This document shows positions 45,151 through 54,842 of a stretch of DNA of 64,000 bases, piece by piece. The DNA lies in the NCBI RefSeq assembly GCF_004458765.1, contig NZ_SPJX01000108.1, forward strand, positions 124,001 through 188,000, in the 5' to 3' direction. The DNA is from Microvirga pakistanensis (GTDB taxonomy: Bacteria; Pseudomonadota; Alphaproteobacteria; Rhizobiales; Beijerinckiaceae). A program made the translations under genes and the position numbers. The notes under the pieces were generated by a model. It was not told the DNA's origin, did not search any database, and was given only the letters and a program-made list of their open reading frames with translations. Each line of letters begins with the position of its first letter. The stretch's first letter is position 1.

Positions 45151-46527
45151 ATGCTTAGTAATTCCCTGATCGAACTCGATCGCGCCCATCTCGTTCACCC
45201 CGTCGCGTCCTATCGCGGGCACGAGAAAGCGGGTGTGCGCGTGCTGAAATCTGCAAAGGGCGCGCTGGTCACGGATGCGACCGGGCATACGATGGTGGAT
45301 GGCTTCGCGGGCCTCTGGTGCGTCAATGCAGGATATGGTCAAGACAGTATCGTGGAAGCTGCGACGCGCCAGCTTCGCGAGCTGCCTTACGCGACCGGCT
45401 ATTTCGGGCTGGGTTCGGAACCAGCCATCCGCTTGGCGGCTGAACTTGCAGACCGTGCGCCGGGCGATCTCAACCACGTCTACTTCACGCTTGGCGGCTC
45501 CGACGCCGTCGACAGCACGATCCGGTTCATCCACTATTACTATCACGCCAAGGGCACGCCCCAGAGGGACCAGTTCATCTCGGTCGAGCAGGGCTACCAT
45601 GGATCTTCGACCGCCGGCTCCGGCCTGACGGCCCTGCCAGCCTTCCATGCGGGGTTCGGGGTGCCGTATGACTGGCAACACAAAATTCCATCGCACTACG
45701 CTTATCGAAATCCGGTAGGCACGGATCCTCAGGCGATCATCGACGCCTCCGTGGCGGCCCTGCGCACGAAGGTGGAAGCGCTCGGGGCCGAGCGCGTCGC
45801 GGCCTTCTACGTTGAGCCTATCCAAGGGTCAGGCGGCGTCTTGGTGCCGCCAAAGGGCTGGATGAAGGCAATGCGAGACGTTTGCCATGAGCTCGATATT
45901 CTGTTTGTGGCGGACGAGGTGATTACCGGCTTCGGACGCACCGGTCCTCTGTTCGCATGCCTCGAAGATGACGTCGTGCCTGATTTCATAACCACCGCCA
46001 AAGGCCTGACCTCGGGCTACGTGCCGATGGGTGCCGTCTTCATGTCCGACAGGGTCTACAACACCATCGCTGACGGCGCCGGCATGGCGGCGATCGGCCA
46101 TGGCTACACCTACTCGGCACACCCTGTGAGCGCAGCAGTCGGGCTGGAGTGCCTGCGCCTCTACGAAAACGGGTTGCTGGAGAATGGAATTCGGGCCGGC
46201 AAGCGCCTGATGGCCGGGCTGCAGTCCCTCGCCGATCACCCTCTGGTGGGGGACGTCCGCGGGCGCGGCATGCTGGCAGCGGTCGAGCTTGTGACCGACA
46301 AGGAGCGCAAGACGCCGCTGCCAGCCGCGGCGGAGCCCGCGCGCCGGATATTCGACAGGGCGTGGGACAACGGGCTCGTCATCCGCGCCTTCGCCAACGG
46401 CGTGCTCGGTTACGCACCGCCGCTCTGCTGCACCGATGAGGACATCGACAGAATTATCGACTGCACGCGCAAAACGCTCGATCAGACCCTGGAAGATGCG
46501 GATGTCCGTTCTGCCATGGCCAAATGA
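45151..46527 (+). CDS. Class III (omega-amino acid/diamine:pyruvate type) aminotransferase
   Basis: 458 residues from ATG 45151, with GGAGGACAAT just before. PLP-dependent fold type I: MVDGFAGLWCVNAGYGQDSI, YFTLGGSDAVDSTIRFIHYY, EQGYHGSSTAGSGLTALPAF, the PLP Asp in ILFVADEVITGFGRTG and the Schiff-base Lys in FITTAKGLTSGYVPMGAVF (about residue 288). Relatives transfer amino groups from putrescine, beta-alanine, taurine or aminobutyrate to pyruvate or 2-oxoglutarate, giving semialdehydes. The two aldehyde dehydrogenases 4-8 kb upstream could take the products. Confidence 0.92.
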   Translation: MLSNSLIELDRAHLVHPVASYRGHEKAGVRVLKSAKGALVTDATGHTMVDGFAGLWCVNAGYGQDSIVEAATRQLRELPYATGYFGLGSEPAIRLAAELADRAPGDLNHVYFTLGGSDAVDSTIRFIHYYYHAKGTPQRDQFISVEQGYHGSSTAGSGLTALPAFHAGFGVPYDWQHKIPSHYAYRNPVGTDPQAIIDASVAALRTKVEALGAERVAAFYVEPIQGSGGVLVPPKGWMKAMRDVCHELDILFVADEVITGFGRTGPLFACLEDDVVPDFITTAKGLTSGYVPMGAVFMSDRVYNTIADGAGMAAIGHGYTYSAHPVSAAVGLECLRLYENGLLENGIRAGKRLMAGLQSLADHPLVGDVRGRGMLAAVELVTDKERKTPLPAAAEPARRIFDRAWDNGLVIRAFANGVLGYAPPLCCTDEDIDRIIDCTRKTLDQTLEDADVRSAMAK

Positions 46528-46752
46528 GCGGGTTCTGGCCCGCTAAGCCCGTCTCGAAAATGTCGCTCAGGCGTCATATTCGCAATTTTGTGCCGTGCGC
46601 CATCAATAAATCAGCGGAATTCGCGAGGCAGGGCCGCCAGACTAATCCTGTCGGCACTGAGACGATCGAAAGCGGAGCGAACAGACGGGCCAAAGCAGTT
46701 ACCGCACCACAGGATCCACACAAAGCATACACGTTTCAGAGGAGCATCGCGC

Positions 46753-47469
46753 GTGGTGAAAAAGCTGGGCGATTTCAAGTACCTGACATTCGACGTAGTG
46801 GGGACGCTGATCGACTTCGAGGGCGGCCTCAAGGCGTCCCTCGCCGAGATCGGCAAGTCGGCTGGCGTCGAGGTCGACGGGGAGGAGGCGCTGGCCCTCT
46901 ACCGGCAGGCGCGCTACTCGGCCGACGCCGATCTGTTCCCGGACGATCTGGTGCGAGTCTACCTTGTCATCGCGCCGAAGCTCGGATTGCCTGCGCTGCG
47001 CGCCCACGGCGAGAAGCTCCGCGATGATGCCCGGCACTGGAAGGCCTTTGCCGACAGCGCCGCGGCCCTTGCCACCCTCGGCAAGCACTACAGGCTCATC
47101 GCCATGACGAATGCCCGCCGCTGGGCCTTCAACCATTTCGCTCAAGAACTCGGCAATCCGTTCTATGCCGGCTTCACCGCAGACGATACCGGGACGGAGA
47201 AGCCTGATCCGGCGTTCTTTCACAAGGTCTTCGCCTTCGTGGAGAGCGAGGGTGGCAGCAAGGACGAAATCCTGCATGTCGCGCAGAGTCAGTACCACGA
47301 TATCGGCGTCTCGCGCCGTCTTGGTTTGACCAATTGCTGGATCGAGCGCCGACATGCCCAGAAGGGCTATGGCGGCACGATCGAGCCTAGCGAGTTCACC
47401 CAGCCGGATTACCATTTCACCTCGATGGCCGCCTTGTCGGACGCTGTTCAGGGAGCCGTAGCCGCCTGA
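46753..47469 (+). CDS. HAD superfamily hydrolase, haloacid dehalogenase type II-like (third, divergent)
   Basis: About 238 residues from GTG 46753 (AGGAG eight bases upstream; GTG 46756 also possible). Motif I is YLTFDVVGTLIDFEGG with nucleophile Asp14, motif II LIAMTNAR, Lys in TEKPDPAFFHKVF, and motif IV AQSQYHDIGVSR. It is much less similar to copies 1 and 2 and has Val in place of the Cys after the nucleophile. The halide-site Asn is Gln here. It lies 225 nt after the aminotransferase and 76 nt before the dipeptide-type importer on the same strand, so it could be part of that transcript. Substrate unknown. Confidence 0.85.
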   Translation: MVKKLGDFKYLTFDVVGTLIDFEGGLKASLAEIGKSAGVEVDGEEALALYRQARYSADADLFPDDLVRVYLVIAPKLGLPALRAHGEKLRDDARHWKAFADSAAALATLGKHYRLIAMTNARRWAFNHFAQELGNPFYAGFTADDTGTEKPDPAFFHKVFAFVESEGGSKDEILHVAQSQYHDIGVSRRLGLTNCWIERRHAQKGYGGTIEPSEFTQPDYHFTSMAALSDAVQGAVAA

Positions 47470-47545
47470 AATCTGCGATCGCACGCGGAAAACCGCGAAC
47501 GCGAGACACCTCACCGTCAGCCACTCAATAAAAAAGGGAACTGCA

Positions 47546-49156
47546 ATGAGCGACAAGATTACTAATTGGACCTCCTCCGACGATGCAATGGTCGAGATCG
47601 CCATTCGCCGCGGAGCAAGTCGCCGGGAACTTCTCCAAATGATGTTGATGGGCGGTGTCGCTGCGGCGGCCGGATCCACCATCATCGGGCGTGCTGCCGC
47701 AGCCGTTGCGGGCCAGCCGGTGAAGGGCGGGTTCGTTAAGGCCGCCGGCTTCTCTGCCTCGACCGCCGATACCCTCGATCCGGCGAAGGCGTCGAACGCA
47801 ACCGACTATGTTCGCTGTTGCAACTTCTACAATCGCCTCACCTTCATCAACGGTGCCGGCGAAACGACGATGGAACTGGCGGAGAGCGTCGAAAGCAAGG
47901 ATGCGAAGGTCTGGACTGTCAGATTGCGCAAGGGCGTAACATTCCATGACGGGAAGAGCCTGACGTCGGCAGACGTCGTGTATTCGATCAAGCGCCATCT
48001 GGATCCGGCTGTCGGCTCGAAAGTCAACGCGATTGCCAAGCAGATCGTTAACGTGAAGGCTATCGACCCTCAAACGGCCGAGATCACGCTCGTGGCGCCG
48101 AACGCCGATCTTCCGACAATCCTCGCGCTGCATCATTTCATGATCGTCGCCGACGGCACGACCGATTTCTCGAAGGGCAACGGCACCGGACCGTTCATCC
48201 TGAAGGAGTTCCAGCCGGGAGTGCGCTCGGTTGCGGTGCGCAACGAGAACTACTGGAAAGAACAGGGACCCTATCTCGACTCGTTCGAATTCTTTGCAAT
48301 TTCGGATGAGTCTGCGCGCATGAACGCCGTTCTCTCTGGCGACATCCAACTTGGCGCCAACCTTAGCCCCCGTTCCCTGCGCGTGCTCGAGAGCAACCCG
48401 GCAGCACGTCCGTTTATCTCGAAACTCGGCACCTATACCAACCTCAACATCCGTCTCGACATGCATCCCGGGGACAAGCAAGGGATTGCTGAAGGCTTCA
48501 AGTATCTAGTCAACCGTGAGGTGATCCAGAAGTCGGTGCTGCGCGGACTGGCCGATATCGCCAACGATCATCCGGTTCCGAGCACGAGCAAGTACCATAA
48601 TAGCGAACTGAAGCAGCGTGCGTACGACCCCGAACGAGCCAAGTCCCTCTTCCAGAAGGCTGGCGTGCTCGGTCAGGAAATTCGGATCACGGCAGCCGAG
48701 GCGGCATCCTCCGCGCTCGATTACGCAATGGTTGTGCAGCAGGCTGCATCAAAGATCGGGCTCAACGTCGCGATCAATCGGGTTCCATCCGACGGATACT
48801 GGTCCAATCACTGGATCAAGGATGCCGTGCACTTCGGGAACATCAACGCGCGCCCGACGCCCGACATTCTCTTCTCGCTACTCTACAAGTCCGATGCAGC
48901 CTGGAACGAGAGCGGCTTCAGATCGGAGAAGTTCGATGCCATGCTCCTCGAAGCGCGCGGATCACTGGAGGAAGCCAAACGCAAGGAGATCTACGGCGAA
49001 ATGCAGGCGATGATATCCAACGGGGCCGGTACCGTCATTCCTGTGTTCATGTCAAATGTTGACGCAGTCTCTCCCAAGTTGAAGGGGCTCGTCCCGAACC
49101 CGCTTGGCGGCATGATGGGCTACACTTTCGCTGAATATGCTTGGCTTGAGGCCTGA
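47546..49156 (+). CDS. Dipeptide/opine-type ABC transporter substrate-binding protein, Tat signal
   Basis: 536 residues, the normal size of family-5 (DppA/OppA) binding proteins. The N-terminus has a twin-arginine export signal, ASRRELLQMMLMGGVAAAAG, with probable cleavage near GRAAAAV. Typical segments follow: NRLTFINGAGETTMELAESV, VWTVRLRKGVTFHDGKSLTS, DVVYSIKRHLDP and NGTGPFILKEFQPG. It binds peptides, opines or related solutes in the periplasm. Two permeases and a fused ATPase come next. AAAAAAGGGAACTGCA before the ATG is a fair ribosome site. Confidence 0.92.
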   Translation: MSDKITNWTSSDDAMVEIAIRRGASRRELLQMMLMGGVAAAAGSTIIGRAAAAVAGQPVKGGFVKAAGFSASTADTLDPAKASNATDYVRCCNFYNRLTFINGAGETTMELAESVESKDAKVWTVRLRKGVTFHDGKSLTSADVVYSIKRHLDPAVGSKVNAIAKQIVNVKAIDPQTAEITLVAPNADLPTILALHHFMIVADGTTDFSKGNGTGPFILKEFQPGVRSVAVRNENYWKEQGPYLDSFEFFAISDESARMNAVLSGDIQLGANLSPRSLRVLESNPAARPFISKLGTYTNLNIRLDMHPGDKQGIAEGFKYLVNREVIQKSVLRGLADIANDHPVPSTSKYHNSELKQRAYDPERAKSLFQKAGVLGQEIRITAAEAASSALDYAMVVQQAASKIGLNVAINRVPSDGYWSNHWIKDAVHFGNINARPTPDILFSLLYKSDAAWNESGFRSEKFDAMLLEARGSLEEAKRKEIYGEMQAMISNGAGTVIPVFMSNVDAVSPKLKGLVPNPLGGMMGYTFAEYAWLEA

Positions 49157-49242
49157 AGCGCGACCGGCTCGCCATAGACGCGGAGGGCTCTATCCTCCGC
49201 GTCCGGGCAATCCATTGCCATGCATCGGTAAAAGGGCGCTCT

Positions 49243-50193
49243 ATGAACTCCCCCATACTCAACCTCGTCGCCGAACGTATCGTGGTCGCTGTCGTTACGC
49301 TGCTCTTCGTCGCGTTCACGATTTTCTTCGCGACCGAGATGCTGCCGGGGGACGTTGCGGAAATTCTCCTCGGGCAGGCCGCTACACCCGAAGCCGTGGC
49401 GGGATTACGCGCCGCCATGAATCTTGATCAGCCGGCATTCCTGCGCTTTATCTATTGGATCGGCAATCTGTTCACCGGCGATCTCGGCGTTTCCTACGTC
49501 AACAAGATGCCGATCAGCGATCTCATCGGCGGACGGCTCGTCAACTCCCTGAAACTCGCGAGCGTGACGGCAGCGATTTCGGTACCCATTGCGCTCACCC
49601 TGGGCATCACGGCTGCCATCCTGCGGGGAACGTTCTACGACCGGATCGTGTCGATCTTTACGATCGCTGTGATCTCCGTGCCGGAGTTCATGGTCGCAAC
49701 CCTCTCCGTCATCGTCTTTGCGGTCTATCTCGGCTGGCTTCCCGCTCTTTCCATGGCCAATGAGGTGACGTCGATCGGCGGATTGCTGAAGGTCTTCGCC
49801 ATGCCGGTGATCACGTTGAGCTTCGTCATTTCTGCGCAGATGATCCGGATGACCCGCGCCGCCGTGCTCGAAACCCTCAGCACGGCTTACGTCGAAATGG
49901 CTCTTCTGAAGGGTGCGTCGCGCCGGCGCATGGTCCTCCGTCATGCTCTTCCGAATGCCCTCGGCCCCATCGTCAATGCCGTGGCTCTGTCGCTCTCTTA
50001 CTTGCTGGGTGGCGTGATCATCGTCGAGACGATCTTCAATTATCCTGGCATTGCGAAGCTCATGCTCGACGCTGTTTCGACGCGGGACCTCCCGCTCATC
50101 CAGAGTTGCGCGATGATCTTCTGCCTGGGTTACCTGCTTCTCATCACGATCGCCGACCTCGTTGCCATTGTCTCCAATCCGAGGCTTCAATGA
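49243..50193 (+). CDS. Dipeptide-type ABC transporter permease (DppB-like)
   Basis: 316 residues, six membrane helices. The N-terminus VTLLFVAFTIFFATEMLPGD is the standard DppB start with its PGD motif, and the EAA loop is VEMALLKGASRRRMVLRHAL followed by PNALGPIVN. It forms the importer channel with the next protein. Its stop overlaps the next start (ATGA at 50190-50193). Confidence 0.93.
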   Translation: MNSPILNLVAERIVVAVVTLLFVAFTIFFATEMLPGDVAEILLGQAATPEAVAGLRAAMNLDQPAFLRFIYWIGNLFTGDLGVSYVNKMPISDLIGGRLVNSLKLASVTAAISVPIALTLGITAAILRGTFYDRIVSIFTIAVISVPEFMVATLSVIVFAVYLGWLPALSMANEVTSIGGLLKVFAMPVITLSFVISAQMIRMTRAAVLETLSTAYVEMALLKGASRRRMVLRHALPNALGPIVNAVALSLSYLLGGVIIVETIFNYPGIAKLMLDAVSTRDLPLIQSCAMIFCLGYLLLITIADLVAIVSNPRLQ

Positions 50194-51056
50194 CTACGTC
50201 CCTGTCCCTGTCCAACACGCAGAAGGCGCGACCGCGCCGCTTCGGGTACCGGATCAGTGTGGTTGGAGCGGTATCGTTTCTCATCATCGCTGCCTGGGCT
50301 CTGGTTGCCGTCTTCGCGCCTTACATCGCCCCGCATCCGGTGGGCGATATCGTCGACTTCGACTTTTTCGGCCCGATGAGCGCGCAGTTCCCTCTGGGAA
50401 CCGATTATCTTGGCCGCGACATGCTTTCGCGCATCCTGCTGGGTGCGCGCTATACGGTCGGCATCTCGCTTGCGGCAGTTTGTCTTGCCTGTTTCTGCGG
50501 GGTCACGCTTGGCATGGCTGCCGCCGTTATCGGCGGGTGGTTCGATAGGGTACTGAGCCGAATGCTCGACGCCCTGACATCGATTCCCAGCAAGATCCTG
50601 GCGCTCGTCATCGTAGCCGCTGTCGGCACGTCGATTCCGATCCTCATCGTGACTTTGGCCGTCATCTACACCCCGGGCTGCTACCGCTTCGCGCGGGCCC
50701 TGGCCGTGAACATCAACACGATGGATTATGTCACGGTCGCCCGGGCCCGGGGAGAGGGGCTCGGCTATCTGATCCGGTCGGAAATCCTACCGGGGATCAT
50801 CGGACCGGTGCTGGCCGATTTCGGATTGCGGTTCGTGTTCATCGTGCTGTTGCTTTCAAGCATGTCCTTTTTGGGCCTCGGCGTGCAGCCGCCCTTTGCG
50901 GATTGGGGCGCCTTGGTCAAGGAGAATATCGGCGGGCTGTCCTTCGCGGCGCCGGCCGTGGTCTTTCCATCGATCGCCATCGCGACCCTTACCATTAGCG
51001 TGAATCTACTGATCGACAATCTGCCCCAGAAGATTCGGGACCGGAGCGAACAATGA
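50190..51056 (+). CDS. Dipeptide-type ABC transporter permease (DppC-like)
   Basis: 288 residues from ATG 50190. The N-terminal helix VVGAVSFLIIAAWALVAVFA and FPLGTDYLGRDMLSRILLGA are characteristic of DppC, as is the EAA loop VARARGEGLGYLIRSEIL followed by PGIIGPVLAD. Overlaps both neighbours by four bases, so translation of the three genes is tightly coupled. An upstream extension of the frame to 50106 is inside dppB and is discounted. Confidence 0.93.
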   Translation: MTTSLSLSNTQKARPRRFGYRISVVGAVSFLIIAAWALVAVFAPYIAPHPVGDIVDFDFFGPMSAQFPLGTDYLGRDMLSRILLGARYTVGISLAAVCLACFCGVTLGMAAAVIGGWFDRVLSRMLDALTSIPSKILALVIVAAVGTSIPILIVTLAVIYTPGCYRFARALAVNINTMDYVTVARARGEGLGYLIRSEILPGIIGPVLADFGLRFVFIVLLLSSMSFLGLGVQPPFADWGALVKENIGGLSFAAPAVVFPSIAIATLTISVNLLIDNLPQKIRDRSEQ

Positions 51057-52714
51057 GCAACGTCGTCGAAGTTCGCAATCTGCGGGTCGATGCGAAGTCG
51101 GATTCGGGTCGAACGGTCGAGATCATCCGGGACGTTTCCTTCGATATCGCGGAAGGAGAGATCGTTGCTCTCATCGGTGAAAGCGGTTCGGGCAAGACGA
51201 CGATCGCGCTCACGTTGATGGGGTACACGAGGCCGGGATGCCGGATCGTGGGGGGCAACGTTACCCTGACCGGGCAGGAGATTTCCAACCTTCCGGAGCG
51301 CAAGCGTGCGCGCAAGCGCGGTACCGAGGTCTCCTATGTGCCGCAGAGTGCTGCCGCATCGTTCAATCCAGCGCACAAGATCATGGATCAGGTCATCGAA
51401 GTAACGAAGATCCACCGTCTGATGCCGATCGACGAGGCCCGCAGGAAGGCGGTTGAACTTTTTAAGGCGCTCGCCTTGCCTGAGCCTGATACGATCGGTG
51501 ACCGCTACCCGCACCAGGTTTCCGGGGGACAATTGCAACGCCTTTCGGCCGCGATGGCCCTGATCGGCGATCCGAAGCTCGTGATCTTCGATGAGCCGAC
51601 AACCGCTCTCGACGTGACCACGCAGATCGAGGTTCTTCGGGCGTTCAAGTCCGTGATGAAAAAAGGCGCGATCGCCGGCGTCTATGTCTCGCACGACCTG
51701 GCGGTTGTTGCGCAGATCGCGGATCGCATCATCGTCTTGAGGAATGGGGAAATTCAGGAAGTCGGCCGAACCCAGGATATCCTGCAGCGCCCGCAGCATC
51801 CCTATACGCGGGAGTTGCTCGAGGCCTTCGAGCCGGCTCCGCATGCTCGCGTGGCCGATCGTCGCGACGAGCCCGAAATGCCGCTTCTTGCCGTCAAAGA
51901 CATCGTGGCCGGATACGGCAAGGTGGATGAAGGCGGGAATCCGAGTGTGAAGGTGATCAACAAGGTCAGCTTCGAGCTACATCGCGGAAAGAATCTCGGC
52001 ATCATCGGCGAATCCGGTTGCGGAAAGTCAACCCTGGCACGGGTGATCGCCGGCATCCTGCCCGCCGCTCAGGGCGAGGTCCTTCTCGAAGGCAAGCCGT
52101 TGGATCGGGACCTGCGGAAGCGCAGCCGCAACGATTTGCGCGCTCTGCAGATCGTTTTTCAGTCCGCCGACACCGCTCTCAATCCGGCCAAATCGATCGC
52201 CGACATTCTGGCCCGCCCGTTGACCTTCTATCATGGGATGAGCGGCCAGCGCCGGGAGGCAAGGATTGACCAGCTCCTCGACATGGTTCACCTGCCGCGC
52301 TCCTTACGTCACCGGCGGCCGACAGAGCTTTCAGGTGGGCAGAAGCAACGCATCAACCTTGCGCGCGCACTGGCGGCCGACGCCAAGCTCATTCTGTGCG
52401 ATGAGATCACCTCTGCGCTGGACACCGTGGTCGCGGCAGCGATCCTTGAGCTTCTCAAGGAGCTTCAGCGTGAACTTTCCCTGTCCTATCTCTTCATCAG
52501 CCACGACCTATCGACCGTCAAGGCGATCTGCGACGAAGTCGCGGTGATGTATGCCGGCGAGAAGATCGAGCAGTTGAGCCCCGACATCATGGGCAGCGAG
52601 GCCGGTCACCCTTACTCCCGCCTTCTGTTTTCCTCCGTCCCGAAGCTCGATACGGGCTGGCTCGACAGCCTCGAGCAGGACCCTCGCGTTCTGCAAGCGT
52701 ATTCGCGGCGCTGA
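51053..52714 (+). CDS. Dipeptide-type ABC transporter ATPase with two fused nucleotide-binding domains (DppD-DppF fusion)
   Basis: 553 residues carrying two complete ABC domains in one chain. Domain 1: Walker A IGESGSGKTTIAL (near residue 42), signature QVSGGQLQRLSAAMAL, Walker B LVIFDEPTTALD. Domain 2, from about residue 280: Walker A IGESGCGKSTLAR, signature ELSGGQKQRINLARAL and Walker B LILCDEITSALD. Each keeps its switch His (YVSHDLAVV and FISHDLSTV). Between them the oligopeptide C-terminal region has QHPYTRELLEAFEP. Fused forms are known (YejF/DdpF type). It powers the importer at 47.5-51 kb. Confidence 0.94.
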   Translation: MSNVVEVRNLRVDAKSDSGRTVEIIRDVSFDIAEGEIVALIGESGSGKTTIALTLMGYTRPGCRIVGGNVTLTGQEISNLPERKRARKRGTEVSYVPQSAAASFNPAHKIMDQVIEVTKIHRLMPIDEARRKAVELFKALALPEPDTIGDRYPHQVSGGQLQRLSAAMALIGDPKLVIFDEPTTALDVTTQIEVLRAFKSVMKKGAIAGVYVSHDLAVVAQIADRIIVLRNGEIQEVGRTQDILQRPQHPYTRELLEAFEPAPHARVADRRDEPEMPLLAVKDIVAGYGKVDEGGNPSVKVINKVSFELHRGKNLGIIGESGCGKSTLARVIAGILPAAQGEVLLEGKPLDRDLRKRSRNDLRALQIVFQSADTALNPAKSIADILARPLTFYHGMSGQRREARIDQLLDMVHLPRSLRHRRPTELSGGQKQRINLARALAADAKLILCDEITSALDTVVAAAILELLKELQRELSLSYLFISHDLSTVKAICDEVAVMYAGEKIEQLSPDIMGSEAGHPYSRLLFSSVPKLDTGWLDSLEQDPRVLQAYSRR

Positions 52715-52734
52715 GTAGGGCCGACGGTGCCATT

Positions 52735-53217
52735 TCAGGCTGCGAATATCTTGTCGAGCGGAAGATGCTTCTTGACGATCGGGGACTTCAGCACCACGAA
52801 GCTGAAGTATTTGTCGATGCCGACATCCATGTCGATCAGCCGTTCCATGATCGTTTGATACTCTGCGATTCCGGACGTGACAAATTTCATCAGATAATCG
52901 TAGCCTCCGGAAACGAGATGGCACTCCATGACCTCATCGATCTTATCGACTGTTGCGAGGAAACGCGCAAAGTCGATCTGCCGATGGTTCTTGAGCGTGA
53001 TCTCGGTAAAGACGGTAAGGGTCTGACCAAGTTTGGAAACATCGATTTGAGCCGAATAGCTGGTGATATAACCTTCGGATTGAAGTTTCTTGACCCGCAT
53101 CAAACAGGGGCTAGGTGAGAGATTGACGAGTTCTGCGAGTTCGACATTGGTGATGCGTCCGTTCTTCTGCAGTTCCGAGAGTATCTTCAGATCGATCCGA
53201 TCGAGCTTCATTGACAT
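52735..53217 (-). CDS. Lrp/AsnC-family transcriptional regulator
   Basis: 160 residues from ATG 53217 (158 from 53211). The N-terminal helix-turn-helix shows LDRIDLKILSELQKNGRITN, then VELAELVNLSPSPCLMRVKK and LQSEGYITSYSAQID, and the C-terminal RAM domain has VMECHLVSGGYDYLMKFVTS with the Gly-rich ligand turn. These regulators sense amino acids. It is convergent with the importer ATPase gene (20 bp apart) and divergent from the DAO gene at 53516, so the nearest target is that oxidase. AAAGG upstream is a moderate ribosome site; the extra frame to 53310 is not family-like. Confidence 0.93.
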   Translation of the reverse strand: MSMKLDRIDLKILSELQKNGRITNVELAELVNLSPSPCLMRVKKLQSEGYITSYSAQIDVSKLGQTLTVFTEITLKNHRQIDFARFLATVDKIDEVMECHLVSGGYDYLMKFVTSGIAEYQTIMERLIDMDVGIDKYFSFVVLKSPIVKKHLPLDKIFAA

Positions 53218-53515
53218 CCGTACCTTTTGAAACCCCTTGCGATTATGCCGGTTTTGCGTGTGCCTGCAAACGCACCAGCGTCGATGGTTCGTTGGTTGGA
53301 GCGGACGCACGGCGACATGAACAACGCTGGTCGGCTGATCGGCGCCTGCCCCCAGACCTCTCGTTGGTCAAGGCTAAGTACTATAGGATTTCCTACACAA
53401 CAATCGCCTGGCAAGCCTCGCCTGAACGGCATGAAATTCCGTCGGCTTCGGTTGTTGCGGAGGCCTGGTCTGCGGCCCTTCGCATATGATCCCACCAAAA
53501 TGCGGGAGACATGCC

Positions 53516-54841
53516 ATGCCGGCCCCACTGATCAAAATCCAAACAACGCCCCATCTTCCGCATGAGGCGGACGTCGTCGTCATCGGGGCTGGCGTCGTTG
53601 GTGTCTTCACAGCGTATTATCTGGCCCGTCGTGGTGTGAAGGTCGCGCTGATTGAGAAGGGTCTAGTCGGTGCGGAGCAGTCCAGCCGCAACTGGGGCTG
53701 GTGCCGCCAGCAGAACCGTGACGCACGCGAACTGCCCATAGCAACGAAGAGCCTCGATCTATGGGAGAAGCTGGCCGAAGAAACGGGCGAGGATACGGGC
53801 TTTCGGCGTTGCGGGCTTCTATACCTGTCCCAGGACGAGAAAGAATTGGCCGGTTGGGCGAAATGGCGCGACTTCGCCAGGACCGTCGGTGTCACAACCC
53901 ATATGCTGAGCCAGCAGGAGGCGACGGAGCATGGCCGCGCCACCGGCCGGGTCTGGAAAGGCGGCGTCTTTTCTCCCAGCGACGGCACGGCCGACCCGTC
54001 CCGAGCCGTTCCCGTCATGGCACGCGCGGTCATGTCGGCCGGTGGGACCGTCCACCAGAATTGTGCGGCACGAGGCATCGAAGTAAGTGCCGGGCGCGTG
54101 AGCGCGGTCGTCACGGAAAAGGGCACCATCCGCACACGGGTGGCTGTAATGGCAGGCGGTGTCTGGGCGTCGTCCTTCTGTCACCAACTCGGTCTGCGCT
54201 TTCCACAGGCATCGGTGCGTGCCTCGATTCTGGCCATCGCACCGGGCGTGAACGATGTGCTCGATGCCCTCCATACGGCCAGGATTTCCATGACCCGGCG
54301 CGGCAATGGCGGCTACACCCTTGCGATCAGTGGCCGCGCACGCGTCGATCCGACTCCGCAGCAACTTCGTTTCAGCCGCGAGTTCCTACCGATGTTCGCG
54401 CGGCGCTGGCGCAGCCTTGCCCCGGGAGGGTTGGAAGGGTGGCGCCAAGGGCATGAGACCCTGAGGCGCTGGAGGCTGGACGCCGTGACGCCGATGGAGA
54501 AGACCCGCATCCTCGACCCGAAGCCCGATATGAAACAGATCCGTCTCACACATTCGAGAGCTTGCGATCTGATTCCGAGTTTGCGGCAGATGCCCATATC
54601 TGACGTATGGGCGGGATACATTGACAGCACGCCGGATGGAGTGCCTGCCATCGGCGAGATCGAAAACCTGCCTGGCTTCATTCTTGCTGCTGGCTTCAGT
54701 GGTCATGGTTTCGGGATCGGACCCGGAGCGGGCCATCTCATCGCCGATCTAATCACGGGCAAACCACCGATTGTGGATCCTCGCCCCTACAGGCCTGAAC
54801 GCCTAAGTACCTCTTCATGGGGTAAGGTCGCGGAATTTTAA
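53516..54841 (+). CDS. FAD-dependent DAO-family amino acid oxidoreductase
   Basis: 441 residues from ATG 53516 with GGGAGAC before it. The FAD fold is ADVVVIGAGVVGVFTAYYLA, then SSRNWGWCRQQNRDARELPI, a stretch typical of a DAO subgroup from rhizobia, and GFILAAGFSGHGFGIGPGAG at the C-terminus. It probably oxidises a D- or N-methyl amino acid. The Lrp/AsnC gene lies divergently 298 bp upstream and is its likely regulator. A terminator-like stem follows the stop. Distinct from the two PuuB-like copies in the RNGG region, so a different substrate is likely. Confidence 0.9.
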   Translation: MPAPLIKIQTTPHLPHEADVVVIGAGVVGVFTAYYLARRGVKVALIEKGLVGAEQSSRNWGWCRQQNRDARELPIATKSLDLWEKLAEETGEDTGFRRCGLLYLSQDEKELAGWAKWRDFARTVGVTTHMLSQQEATEHGRATGRVWKGGVFSPSDGTADPSRAVPVMARAVMSAGGTVHQNCAARGIEVSAGRVSAVVTEKGTIRTRVAVMAGGVWASSFCHQLGLRFPQASVRASILAIAPGVNDVLDALHTARISMTRRGNGGYTLAISGRARVDPTPQQLRFSREFLPMFARRWRSLAPGGLEGWRQGHETLRRWRLDAVTPMEKTRILDPKPDMKQIRLTHSRACDLIPSLRQMPISDVWAGYIDSTPDGVPAIGEIENLPGFILAAGFSGHGFGIGPGAGHLIADLITGKPPIVDPRPYRPERLSTSSWGKVAEF

Positions 54842-54842
54842 G

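Noticed and set aside
45151-46527. Ectoine degradation (DoeD-like) assignment for the aminotransferase region
   Set aside because: An M20 deacetylase, an aminotransferase and an Lrp regulator are present, but no ectoine hydrolase gene is seen.
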